A stretch of DNA of 37,987 bases, taken from contig CAUEBO010000023.1 in the NCBI GenBank assembly GCA_958454405.1, forward strand, positions 1-37,987. The letters run 5' to 3'. Positions 8,838 to 15,439 of the stretch are shown here, one piece after another; positions within the stretch are counted from its first letter, which is position 1; every line of letters begins with the position of its first letter. The translations under genes were made by a program, and so were the position numbers. A model generated the notes under the pieces. It was given only the letters and a program-made list of their open reading frames with translations, ran no database searches and was not told where the DNA came from. Origin of the DNA: an uncultured Eggerthellaceae bacterium. GTDB taxonomy: Bacteria; Actinomycetota; Coriobacteriia; Coriobacteriales; Eggerthellaceae.

Positions 8838-10226
8838 TCAGATGGAGGCCTCGTCGTCGGCGAGCGCGCGGACGGCGAGCGCGAGCTGGACGCGCACGGC
8901 CTCACCGCCCGTGCCGCCTTCGGTGGTGCGGGCGGCCACGATGCTCTCCAGATCGAGGCAGTTCACGATGTCGGATTCGAACAGCTCGCTTTCCGCCTTG
9001 AAGTCGTCGAGCGCCAAGTCCTCCAAATCGCAGCCGCGCTGCTCGCACAGCAGCACGAGGTGCCCCACCACCTCGTGGGCCCGGCGGAACGGCATGCCCT
9101 TCTTGGCCAGGTAGTCGGCCACGTCGGTGGCTGCCAGGTAACCCTTCTTCGCCTGGGCGCGCATGCTCTCGGGCTTCACGGCCATCGTCTCGATCATGCC
9201 GGCGGCGCATACGAGGCAGTCCTCGAGCGTCTTGGCCGCGTCGATGGCGCCCTCCTTGTCCTCCTGCAGGTCCTTGTTGTACGCGAGCGGCAGCGCCTTC
9301 ATGGTGACGAGCAATGCCACGAGGTCTCCCACCACGCGGCCCGTCTTGCCGCGGATGAGCTCGGCGAAGTCGGGGTTCTTCTTCTGCGGCATGATGGAGG
9401 AGCCCGTGGAGAACGCGTCGGAGAGCTCGATGAAGTCGAACTCGGCCGTGGACCACAGCACGATTTCCTCGCACAGGCGCGACAGGTGCATGCACGACAC
9501 GCTGCAGGCGTAGGACAAATCGAGCAGGAAGTCGCGGTCGGACACGGCGTCGAGCGAGTTGGGGATGACGCGCGAGAAGCCCAGCTGCGCGGCCGTCATC
9601 TGGCGATCGAGCGGGTACGTGGTGCCCGCGAGGGCCGCCGCCCCCAGCGGGCTGGCGTCGGCGGCGCGGTGCGCGGCGACCAGGCGCTCGAAGTCGCGCG
9701 CGAGCATCCACACGTAGGCCAGCATATGGTGCGCGAACAGCACGGGCTGCGCGTGCTGCAGGTGCGTGTAGCCGGGCATGATGACGTCCGGGTTCGCCTC
9801 GGCCTGCGCGACGAGCGCGTGGCGAAGCGCCACGTTGGCGTGCATGAGGTCCTCGCAGCGCTGCTTGGCGAACAGGCGCGTGTCGGTGGCCACCTGGTCG
9901 TTGCGGCTGCGGCCCGTGTGCAGGCGCGCGCCGGCATCGCCGATGTCGGCGATGAGCGCGCGCTCCACGGACATATGGATGTCCTCGTCGTTGACATCGA
10001 AGACGAACTCCCCCGCCTCGATGCTGCCCTGCACGCGATCGAGCCCGCCCGCGATGGCCGCGGCGTCCTCGTCCGCGATGACGCCGGCCTTCGCCAGCAT
10101 GGCCGCATGTGCCTTCGAGCCGGCGATGTCCTGTGCGTAGAGGGCCTTGTCGACCGGCAGCGACGCGCCGAAGCGCTGCGTGAACTCGCTCACGTTTTCG
10201 GTGAACCTGCCTGACCAGAGTGCCAT
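8838..10226 (-). CDS. argH: Argininosuccinate lyase
   Basis: Last step of arginine biosynthesis: argininosuccinate to arginine and fumarate. The 462 residues match the fumarase/aspartase superfamily. Visible motifs are TGRSRNDQVATD (104-115), GYTHLQHAQP (152-161) and the superfamily signature GSSIMPQKKNPD (275-286), whose serines include the catalytic base. Start ATG 10224-10226 has AAGGAA six bases upstream; a longer in-frame extension lacks a site. It lies 120 bases downstream of argG on the same strand and is expected to share its transcript. The gap contains a GC-rich hairpin-forming segment but no T-tract. The fumarate made here is a possible electron acceptor in an anaerobe (inference). 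Confidence 0.97.
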   Translation of the reverse strand: MALWSGRFTENVSEFTQRFGASLPVDKALYAQDIAGSKAHAAMLAKAGVIADEDAAAIAGGLDRVQGSIEAGEFVFDVNDEDIHMSVERALIADIGDAGARLHTGRSRNDQVATDTRLFAKQRCEDLMHANVALRHALVAQAEANPDVIMPGYTHLQHAQPVLFAHHMLAYVWMLARDFERLVAAHRAADASPLGAAALAGTTYPLDRQMTAAQLGFSRVIPNSLDAVSDRDFLLDLSYACSVSCMHLSRLCEEIVLWSTAEFDFIELSDAFSTGSSIMPQKKNPDFAELIRGKTGRVVGDLVALLVTMKALPLAYNKDLQEDKEGAIDAAKTLEDCLVCAAGMIETMAVKPESMRAQAKKGYLAATDVADYLAKKGMPFRRAHEVVGHLVLLCEQRGCDLEDLALDDFKAESELFESDIVNCLDLESIVAARTTEGGTGGEAVRVQLALAVRALADDEASI

Positions 10227-10346
10227 GGATTTCCTTTCGATCGCTTCGCTTGGGCGCGTCGGGCTCTTGCCCGCAGCGGCCGGGCCCCTCGCGCCGGGGC
10301 GGGCGGCTGCCCGCTTTCGCGCGATTCCCGTGCCGCCCACCCGGTT

Positions 10347-11681
10347 CTACGCCAGGACGGATTCGGCTTCTTTGACGACGGCCGCGGCCCCCAGCGGGGC
10401 GACGTCCTCGTACTTGCCCTTCTTGAGCGGGCCCTGCTGCTTCTCGGCGTCGAAGAGCTCGGCCGGAGCGCCTTCCTGCCTGCGGTTCTTCGCCCAGGTC
10501 TTCGTGGACAGGCCGTGCAGCTCGATGAAGCCCTTGGCGGCCGTGCGGTCGAACGAGTCGTCCTTGTCATAGGTGGCCAGCGCGTAGTCGTACAGCGAGT
10601 AGGCGCTCTTCCGGCCGACGACCGTGCAGGAGCCCTTGTAGAACTTCAGCTTCACCGTGCCGGACAGGCAGCGCTGCGTGGAGGCCATGAACGCGTCGAT
10701 GGCCTCCTTGAGCGGGGAGAACCACTGGCCGTTGTACACCGCGGTGGCCCAAGCCTGCTCCATGCCCAGCTTGTAGTGCAGCACCTCCCGCTCCAGCACG
10801 AGGTCCTCGAGCGCCTTGTGCGCCTGGATGAGGGCGAGGCCGGCCGGCACCTCGTAGCACTCGCGGCTCTTCACGCCCACGAGCCGGTTCTCGATCATGT
10901 CGATGCGGCCGTAGCCGTGCTTGCCGGCGATCTCGTTCAGCGCGTAGATGATGCCGAGGAAGCTCTTCTGGTCGCCGTTGATCATGTAGGGCAGGCCGCG
11001 CGCGAACGTGAGCTCCACGTACTCGGGCTCGTCAGGCGCCTGCATCGGGTCGTTCGTCATGGTGTAGATGTCCGCCGGCGGCTCCATCCAGGGGTCTTCC
11101 AGCACGCCGCACTCGATGGCCCGGCCCCACAGGTTGTCGTCGATGGAGTACGGCGAGGCCTTCGTGGCGGGCACCTCGATGCCGTGTTCCTGCGCCCATT
11201 CGATCTCCTCGGGCCGCGTGAGCAGGTCCCATTCGCGCACCGGGGCGAGGATCTCGATGTCGGGATCGAGCATGGTGACGCTCGACTCGAAGCGCACCTG
11301 GTCGTTGCCCTTGCCCGTGCAGCCGTGCGCGATGTACTTCGCGCCGTACTTGTGGGCCGCGTCCACGAGGTGCTTGGAGATGAGCGGCCGCGACAGCGCC
11401 GAGACCAGCGGGTACTTGTTCTCGTACATGGCGTTGGCGGCGAGCGCCTTGGCCAGGTACTCCTTGGCGAACGTGTCCCGCATGTCCACCACGAGGCAGT
11501 CGAGCGCGCCGGACTTCAGCGCCTTCTGCTTGATCTTCTCAAGCCCCTCGTGCTCCTGCCCCACGTCGCCCACTACCGCGATGACGTCGACGCCCTTGTT
11601 CTCCTGAAGCCACTTGATGCAGCACGACGTGTCGAGGCCGCCCGAGTACGCCAGAACCGCTTTTTCCTTCTGATCAGCCAT
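10347..11681 (-). CDS. argG: Argininosuccinate synthase
   Basis: Joins citrulline and aspartate using ATP to form argininosuccinate. The ATP-binding PP-loop AYSGGLDTS is at residues 11-19. Further conserved stretches are AHGCTGKGNDQVRFE, the substrate-binding region near ENRLVGVKSRECYEVP, and YNGQWFSPL. At 444 residues it is somewhat longer than the usual ~400; the extra length is mostly a C-terminal segment after LHGLSTKTWAKNRR. Start ATG 11679-11681 is preceded by AAAGGG. The gene follows argR after a 237-base gap that carries an unusual phased repeat array, so its expression is probably controlled separately from argR. Confidence 0.97.
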   Translation of the reverse strand: MADQKEKAVLAYSGGLDTSCCIKWLQENKGVDVIAVVGDVGQEHEGLEKIKQKALKSGALDCLVVDMRDTFAKEYLAKALAANAMYENKYPLVSALSRPLISKHLVDAAHKYGAKYIAHGCTGKGNDQVRFESSVTMLDPDIEILAPVREWDLLTRPEEIEWAQEHGIEVPATKASPYSIDDNLWGRAIECGVLEDPWMEPPADIYTMTNDPMQAPDEPEYVELTFARGLPYMINGDQKSFLGIIYALNEIAGKHGYGRIDMIENRLVGVKSRECYEVPAGLALIQAHKALEDLVLEREVLHYKLGMEQAWATAVYNGQWFSPLKEAIDAFMASTQRCLSGTVKLKFYKGSCTVVGRKSAYSLYDYALATYDKDDSFDRTAAKGFIELHGLSTKTWAKNRRQEGAPAELFDAEKQQGPLKKGKYEDVAPLGAAAVVKEAESVLA

Positions 11682-11716
11682 GATGAATACCCTTTCTTGC
11701 TTTTTGCTTGTATCTG

Positions 11717-11787
11717 GACGATGCCCGGATCTCCGATGCGGATACAGGTGGGCCTTGGATCCGCATCGTCTTCGAAGACGTGCGGAT
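11717..11787 (-). promoter_or_regulatory. argG leader: phased alternating repeats, mutually exclusive hairpins
   Basis: The heptamer TGCGGAT or its complement ATCCGCA begins at 11737, 11759 and 11781: exactly 22 bp apart, in alternating orientation. Arm 11734-11743 (CGATGCGGAT) pairs perfectly with 11759-11768. The same middle arm also pairs with 11772-11787 around the palindrome CGTCTTCGAAGACG (11767-11780). A fourth imperfect copy, at 11717-11731, can pair with 11758-11770. In the RNA these hairpins exclude one another. As DNA the two-turn phasing would also suit stacked dimers. The mechanism is unproven. Confidence 0.6.
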
Positions 11788-11918
11788 ACACGGGTTCCCG
11801 TGCGCATCGCGGCTTTTCGCGACGGCGTGAGCGCCGGGCGGCTCTCACGACTTCATGCTGCTCGGCAGCGTTGGGGAGGTGGAGGGAGAAAAGCGTCCCT
11901 CGCAAGAAGAATAGACGA

Positions 11919-12347
11919 CTAACGTCGTCGCAGTCGGTCGATGGCGCGCTCAACTTCGACGGCAGCCTCGGGGCTCTCCGCCGCGATCATGATCGTGTTG
12001 TCGCCGGCCACTGTTCCGAGGGCACCGCGCAGGCTGGCCTTGTCGAGCGCAGCAGAGACGCCGGCGGCTCCGCCGGAAAACGTCTTCACTACGACCATGT
12101 TGCCTGCCACGTGTACCTCTTCGACCAATTCGGATACCATCCGCTGAAGCCGCATCTCCTCCGGGAGCACGTAATAGCCCTCGCGCGACTTCACCAGACC
12201 CATGTCCATGATGTCGCGGGAGATCGTAGCCTGAGTGCACTCGTACCCAGCGGCCTGCAGCTGGTTTGCAAGATCCCGCTGCGTCTTGACGCTGCATTCG
12301 CGGATGATGTCGCGAATGACGTCGTGCCGTTGTTGACGTTTCCTCAT
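11919..12347 (-). CDS. argR: Arginine repressor ArgR
   Basis: Arginine-sensing regulator, normally a hexamer whose C-terminal domain binds arginine and whose N-terminal winged helix binds ARG boxes. 142 residues. The winged helix covers about 6-60 with the family motif CTQATISRDI (37-46). The core domain contains GTVAGDNTIM (111-120), with the GD pair that contacts arginine. The start is taken as ATG 12345-12347 (MRKRQQRHD), matching usual family length; another in-frame ATG lies 11 codons upstream. It is placed upstream of argG as in the actinobacterial argCJBDFRGH order. A perfect ARG-box-like palindrome lies about 95 bases before its start, consistent with autoregulation. Confidence 0.95.
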   Translation of the reverse strand: MRKRQQRHDVIRDIIRECSVKTQRDLANQLQAAGYECTQATISRDIMDMGLVKSREGYYVLPEEMRLQRMVSELVEEVHVAGNMVVVKTFSGGAAGVSAALDKASLRGALGTVAGDNTIMIAAESPEAAVEVERAIDRLRRR

Positions 12348-12410
12348 GCCCGATACTCTCTGCTCCGAGAACCAGCGCAAACGGTTCAGCTCACGTCCAT
12401 TCGCTCGGAG

Positions 12411-12454
12411 TATGCAGAAAACCGCAAACTCTTGGCGAAAATATGCATTGCATA
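12411..12454. promoter_or_regulatory. Candidate ARG boxes upstream of argR
   Basis: TATGCA-T-TGCATA (12442-12454) is a perfect palindrome of the TGCAT type reported for actinobacterial ARG boxes. A further half-site TATGCA lies at 12411-12416 and overlaps a possible minus-strand extended -10 (TGCATACT). The arrangement suits ArgR autorepression; binding is inferred. Confidence 0.5.
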
Positions 12455-12490
12455 GTACCGCATGCCGGGGTGTTTGGCAGCCAGAATCTC

Positions 12491-12528
12491 AAAAATCAAA
12501 AAAGTTTCCGGCGAACGCCGGCGCCGGA
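12491..12528 (-). terminator. Intrinsic terminator of the flavoprotein gene
   Basis: On the minus strand the stem TCCGGCG/CGCCGGA (plus 12522-12528 and 12507-12513, 8-base loop) is followed by a six-T run (12498-12503) and a second T-run (12491-12495). It insulates argR from the reductase transcript. Confidence 0.85.
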
Positions 12529-12549
12529 GAGCCTTTGGACGAGAAGCGC

Positions 12550-12589
12550 CGCCGGCGCGGCGGCCCGCTCGGGGCCGGCCGCGCCGGCG
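12550..12589. repeat. GC-rich 12-bp inverted repeat before the terminator
   Basis: Arms CGCCGGCGCGGC (12550-12561) and GCCGCGCCGGCG (12578-12589) are perfectly complementary, with further pairing possible inside the 16-base spacer. It lies between the reductase stop codon and the T-tailed terminator, and may act with it or protect the mRNA 3' end. Confidence 0.7.
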
Positions 12590-12608
12590 TTCGGGAGGGG
12601 GCGTTCGG

Positions 12609-14588
12609 CTAGTCCCCGAGCGAGGCCATGCCGTCGCCCACGGTGTCGGCGCCGGAGGCGTAGGTATGGCAGTTGTCGCACGCTTCCGATATGCCGCCCA
12701 GCTGCTCGGGCGTGTAGTCGGCGCTGCCGCCGTGGATGGGATCGTACGGGTTCCAAGGGCCCAGGTTCTCGAAGGAGGCCTTCCCCGCCTCGTCCACGGC
12801 CGGCCCCTCGGCGTAGGCGGTCAGCTCGGGCGCGTTGCCGTCGAGCTTGGGGCCGACGCCGATGACGCCGTTCACGGCGTTTTCGGCGGCCGTGTAGCCG
12901 AACGTGATGGCACGGCCGATGGAGGTGCCGGGGATGTGGCGCGGGTAGTTCCCCGAGAAGAAGCTGCCGCTTGCGTTTCCGCAGGCGAAGAGCCCAGGAA
13001 TAGGTTCGTCGTTCGTGTCGAGCACGCTGCAGTTCCCGTCGATGCACAGTCCTCCGGTGGTGGCGAGGATGTTGCTGTTCGTGGTGAACGCGAACAGGCG
13101 CGAGCCCGTGAAGGGCAGCGTGACCGCAAGGTCGCGGTCGAAGTCCGCGTCGCGGCCGGCCTGGAAGAACGACGCGTAGCGCTCGAGCGTGGCGGCAAGC
13201 CCGTCCGCGTCGATGCCCGCGGCCTCGGCCAGCTCCTTGGCCGTGGGCGCTTCGAACAGCCAGCCCTTCTGCTTGAATTCGTCGAGCGCATCCTCCATGC
13301 CCTCGTACATCGTCTCATCGAAGATGTACCAGCAGTTCTTCCCGTAACCCGGCTGCGCGTTCTGCGCGTTGGACACCACCTGGAAGGGGGCGTCTTCGCG
13401 CACGAAGCGGTTGCCGCGGCCGTTGACCAGGATGCCGAAGTACACGGCGTTCCAGGTGCGGAAATCCGCGAAGGAGTCCGGCGTGCCCCAGCGGAAGTTC
13501 ATGACCGGATGCGGCACGGGGTCCATCTGGGCGCCGATGGCGAGTCCCATCATGTGGCCGTCGCCCGTGGTGCCCCAACCCGGGTTCCACCAGCTTGAAT
13601 GCGCGTAGTCCTCGGGACGGGTCCACGCCTGCATCATCTCGGGGTTGCAGTCGTAGCCGCCCGTGGCCATGATAACGCCCTTGGCCGCGTTCGCCTTGAA
13701 GTAGCCGGACTCGTCGCGCGCGACGACGCCCGTCACGGCGCCGGAATCGTCGGCCACCAGCTGCACGGCGGGCGTGGAGAACCTCAGGTCGACGGTGTCG
13801 TAGGCGTTCTTCGCCACGTCCTGCATCTCGAGGCACACGTAGATGCCCGAGAGGCCCGAGCGCACGCCGGCGTCCGGGGGAAGCGCGGGCGAATCGTAGA
13901 AGCCCAGCTCGGTGTCGATGAGCGGGGTCATCGCGGGGAACCCGCACGAGGACGGCGCCTGCTCCACCTTCGTGATCACGAAGCCGTTCGCGCCCTTGTC
14001 GAGTATCTTCTGCCAGAAGTCCGTCGCCTCGCCGGAGCGGTCGACGTAGGTGCGCGCAGGCTCGGGGCGCGTGCGGTAGTACGCCGAGCGGTATATCTCG
14101 TCGAGGAGCGCCGCCTTGTCGATCTCGGTGCCCTCCTGGCAGCTGGCGCCCACGGCGCCGAAGCACTCGAAGCAGCCGCGGCCCTTGGTCATCTTCTCGA
14201 GTATCAGCACCTTGGCGCCCATGTCGGCCGCCTTGAGTCCCGCCATGAGGCCGCCGACGCCCGCGCCCACGACCACCACGTCGAAGTCCTCCTCGTGCTG
14301 GATGTCGCTTGCGGGGATCTCGCGCGCCTCGTACGCCACGGGGCCACGCGGGCCGGGGCACGCCTCTTTGCGCGCGGGCATCAGGTTGACGCCGTCCTGG
14401 TAGATGTTCTGGTACGCGGCGTCCGATCCGTCCGCCGACGATGCCGGCGAATCGCCCGCTCCGGTTTCCGCCGCAGGGGCGCAGGCCGTTCCCACCACGC
14501 CCATGCCGGCCACGGCCGCCGTCACAAGGGCCCCCTTCATGAAGCTCCTGCGCGAAAAAGCGCCGCGCTCGTTCGATGCTGTTGCCAT
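12609..14588 (-). CDS. Tat-exported FAD reductase (fumarate-reductase-like) with C-terminal haem-c motif
   Basis: 659 residues. A twin-arginine signal (SRRSFMK, 12-18), a hydrophobic stretch and Cys36 (GTAC) suggest Tat export and possible lipid anchoring. The FAD-binding fold starts at DVVVVGAGVGG (103-113). FAD_binding_2/fumarate reductase family features include NAVYFGILVNGRGNRFVRED and GLFACGNASGSFFSGNYPR. The last residues contain CDNCH (637-641), a haem-c attachment motif, unlike FccA/UrdA types with an N-terminal tetrahaem domain. It probably reduces a small acceptor on the outer face of the membrane for respiration; the substrate cannot be read. A GGAGGA site precedes ATG 14586-14588. 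A divergent TetR gene and two palindromes indicate inducible control. Confidence 0.88.
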   Translation of the reverse strand: MATASNERGAFSRRSFMKGALVTAAVAGMGVVGTACAPAAETGAGDSPASSADGSDAAYQNIYQDGVNLMPARKEACPGPRGPVAYEAREIPASDIQHEEDFDVVVVGAGVGGLMAGLKAADMGAKVLILEKMTKGRGCFECFGAVGASCQEGTEIDKAALLDEIYRSAYYRTRPEPARTYVDRSGEATDFWQKILDKGANGFVITKVEQAPSSCGFPAMTPLIDTELGFYDSPALPPDAGVRSGLSGIYVCLEMQDVAKNAYDTVDLRFSTPAVQLVADDSGAVTGVVARDESGYFKANAAKGVIMATGGYDCNPEMMQAWTRPEDYAHSSWWNPGWGTTGDGHMMGLAIGAQMDPVPHPVMNFRWGTPDSFADFRTWNAVYFGILVNGRGNRFVREDAPFQVVSNAQNAQPGYGKNCWYIFDETMYEGMEDALDEFKQKGWLFEAPTAKELAEAAGIDADGLAATLERYASFFQAGRDADFDRDLAVTLPFTGSRLFAFTTNSNILATTGGLCIDGNCSVLDTNDEPIPGLFACGNASGSFFSGNYPRHIPGTSIGRAITFGYTAAENAVNGVIGVGPKLDGNAPELTAYAEGPAVDEAGKASFENLGPWNPYDPIHGGSADYTPEQLGGISEACDNCHTYASGADTVGDGMASLGD

Positions 14589-14617
14589 CGTTGTTCCTCC
14601 TCCGTGCGTTCCTCTTC

Positions 14618-14652
14618 CTTCCCTTTTGTGTACGCTGTACACAAAAGGGAAG
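14618..14652. promoter_or_regulatory. Operator 1: perfect 16-bp palindrome with GCT centre
   Basis: Arms CTTCCCTTTTGTGTAC (14618-14633) and GTACACAAAAGGGAAG (14637-14652) are exact complements around GCT. It covers the inferred transcription start of the flavoprotein gene, where a bound TetR dimer would block transcription. The inner core GTGTAC-GCT-GTACAC resembles operator 2. Confidence 0.85.
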
Positions 14653-14669
14653 TATACGCTGTATACTTC
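14649..14669. promoter_or_regulatory. Operator 2: perfect 9-bp palindrome with GCT centre
   Basis: Arms GAAGTATAC (14649-14657) and GTATACTTC (14661-14669) flank the same GCT centre as operator 1, with centres 24 bp apart. It contains the -10 sequences of both divergent promoters (TATACT on each strand). Confidence 0.85.
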
Positions 14670-14679
14670 TTGTGCGCAA
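14651..14679 (-). promoter_or_regulatory. Promoter of the flavoprotein gene
   Basis: Minus-strand TATACT (plus 14651-14656) and TTGCGC (plus 14674-14679) are separated by exactly 17 bp. The -10 and spacer lie in operator 2 and the start point in operator 1. Consensus-based call. Confidence 0.6.
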
Positions 14680-14776
14680 GATGGAAACCGCACGCGCCTC
14701 GCGCCTGGCGCCGCGTGATCTGCTAGCATCGTCGGAAACCGAGAAACAACCCCTCCGCACGGTAAGGGAACCGCAC

Positions 14777-15439
14777 ATGCCGCAGAACAGCCCCGCTCCC
14801 CGCAATGCCTCGGATCAACGCCTGAACCGCGAGATCATCCTGGCGCAGGCGCTTCTGATGGCGGACGAGCAGGGCCTTGAGAACCTGTCCGTGCGCAAGC
14901 TCGCCGGAGCCTTGGGCAAGACGGCGATGTCGCTGTACCGGCACTTCGATTCGATGGACGAGATACGGCAGGGCATCGTGGCCCTCGCGTTTCGCGAAGT
15001 GGACACCGCGCCCGTGCCCGGCGAGCGCTGGGACGACACCGTCCGGCGCACCACCGCCTCGATCAGACAGATGGAATTGAACCACGCGCGCGCCCATCTG
15101 TACCTTGCGGAGGGCAGCGCCTGGGACCCGCAGCTGCGCGAGCACACCGACCGCGTCCAGAAGCTCCATCGCGAGCAGGGAATACCGGAGGACATCCTGA
15201 AGCGGGCGTGGCGCATCATCGACGCGTTCCTCTCGGGATTCATCGTCAACGAGCTCCAAGAGCTGGAGCATGAGGCGCCCGCGCCCGCCGACGGCGGGCC
15301 GGACTGGATCGAAACCGCCTCGGGCGCCTACTCGGAGCAGGCGTTCCGCGACGGCATCGAGATCATCATCGCGGGCATCCGGGGGCTCGCGGCCCCCGAC
15401 CCGTGCGAATGGCGCACGCCCGAAGACGCGGGGCGCTAG
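14777..15439 (+). CDS. TetR-family transcriptional regulator
   Basis: 220 residues. The N-terminal helix-turn-helix spans about 17-63 (REIILAQALLMADEQGLENLS, then VRKLAGALGKTAMSLYRHF), a typical TetR DNA-binding domain. The C-terminal helical domain (about 75-215) is the ligand and dimer part and resembles no named subgroup that I can fix. The start is taken as ATG 14777 with AAGGGA upstream; another in-frame ATG lies 32 codons earlier at 14681. It is divergent from the Tat flavoprotein, and the two palindromes between them are its likely operators. Its stop codon shares three bases with the convergent argD stop codon, so there is no room for a terminator between the two genes. Ligand unknown, perhaps the reductase substrate. 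Confidence 0.92.
   Translation: MPQNSPAPRNASDQRLNREIILAQALLMADEQGLENLSVRKLAGALGKTAMSLYRHFDSMDEIRQGIVALAFREVDTAPVPGERWDDTVRRTTASIRQMELNHARAHLYLAEGSAWDPQLREHTDRVQKLHREQGIPEDILKRAWRIIDAFLSGFIVNELQELEHEAPAPADGGPDWIETASGAYSEQAFRDGIEIIIAGIRGLAAPDPCEWRTPEDAGR

Noticed and set aside
12345..12380. Earlier argR start (MRWFSEQRVSG)
   Set aside because: It adds 11 residues not typical of ArgR and has no better ribosome site than the start chosen.
14618..14652. The 16-bp palindrome as a transcription terminator
   Set aside because: No T-run follows on either strand, and it lies between divergent promoters where a terminator would serve no gene. An operator fits better.
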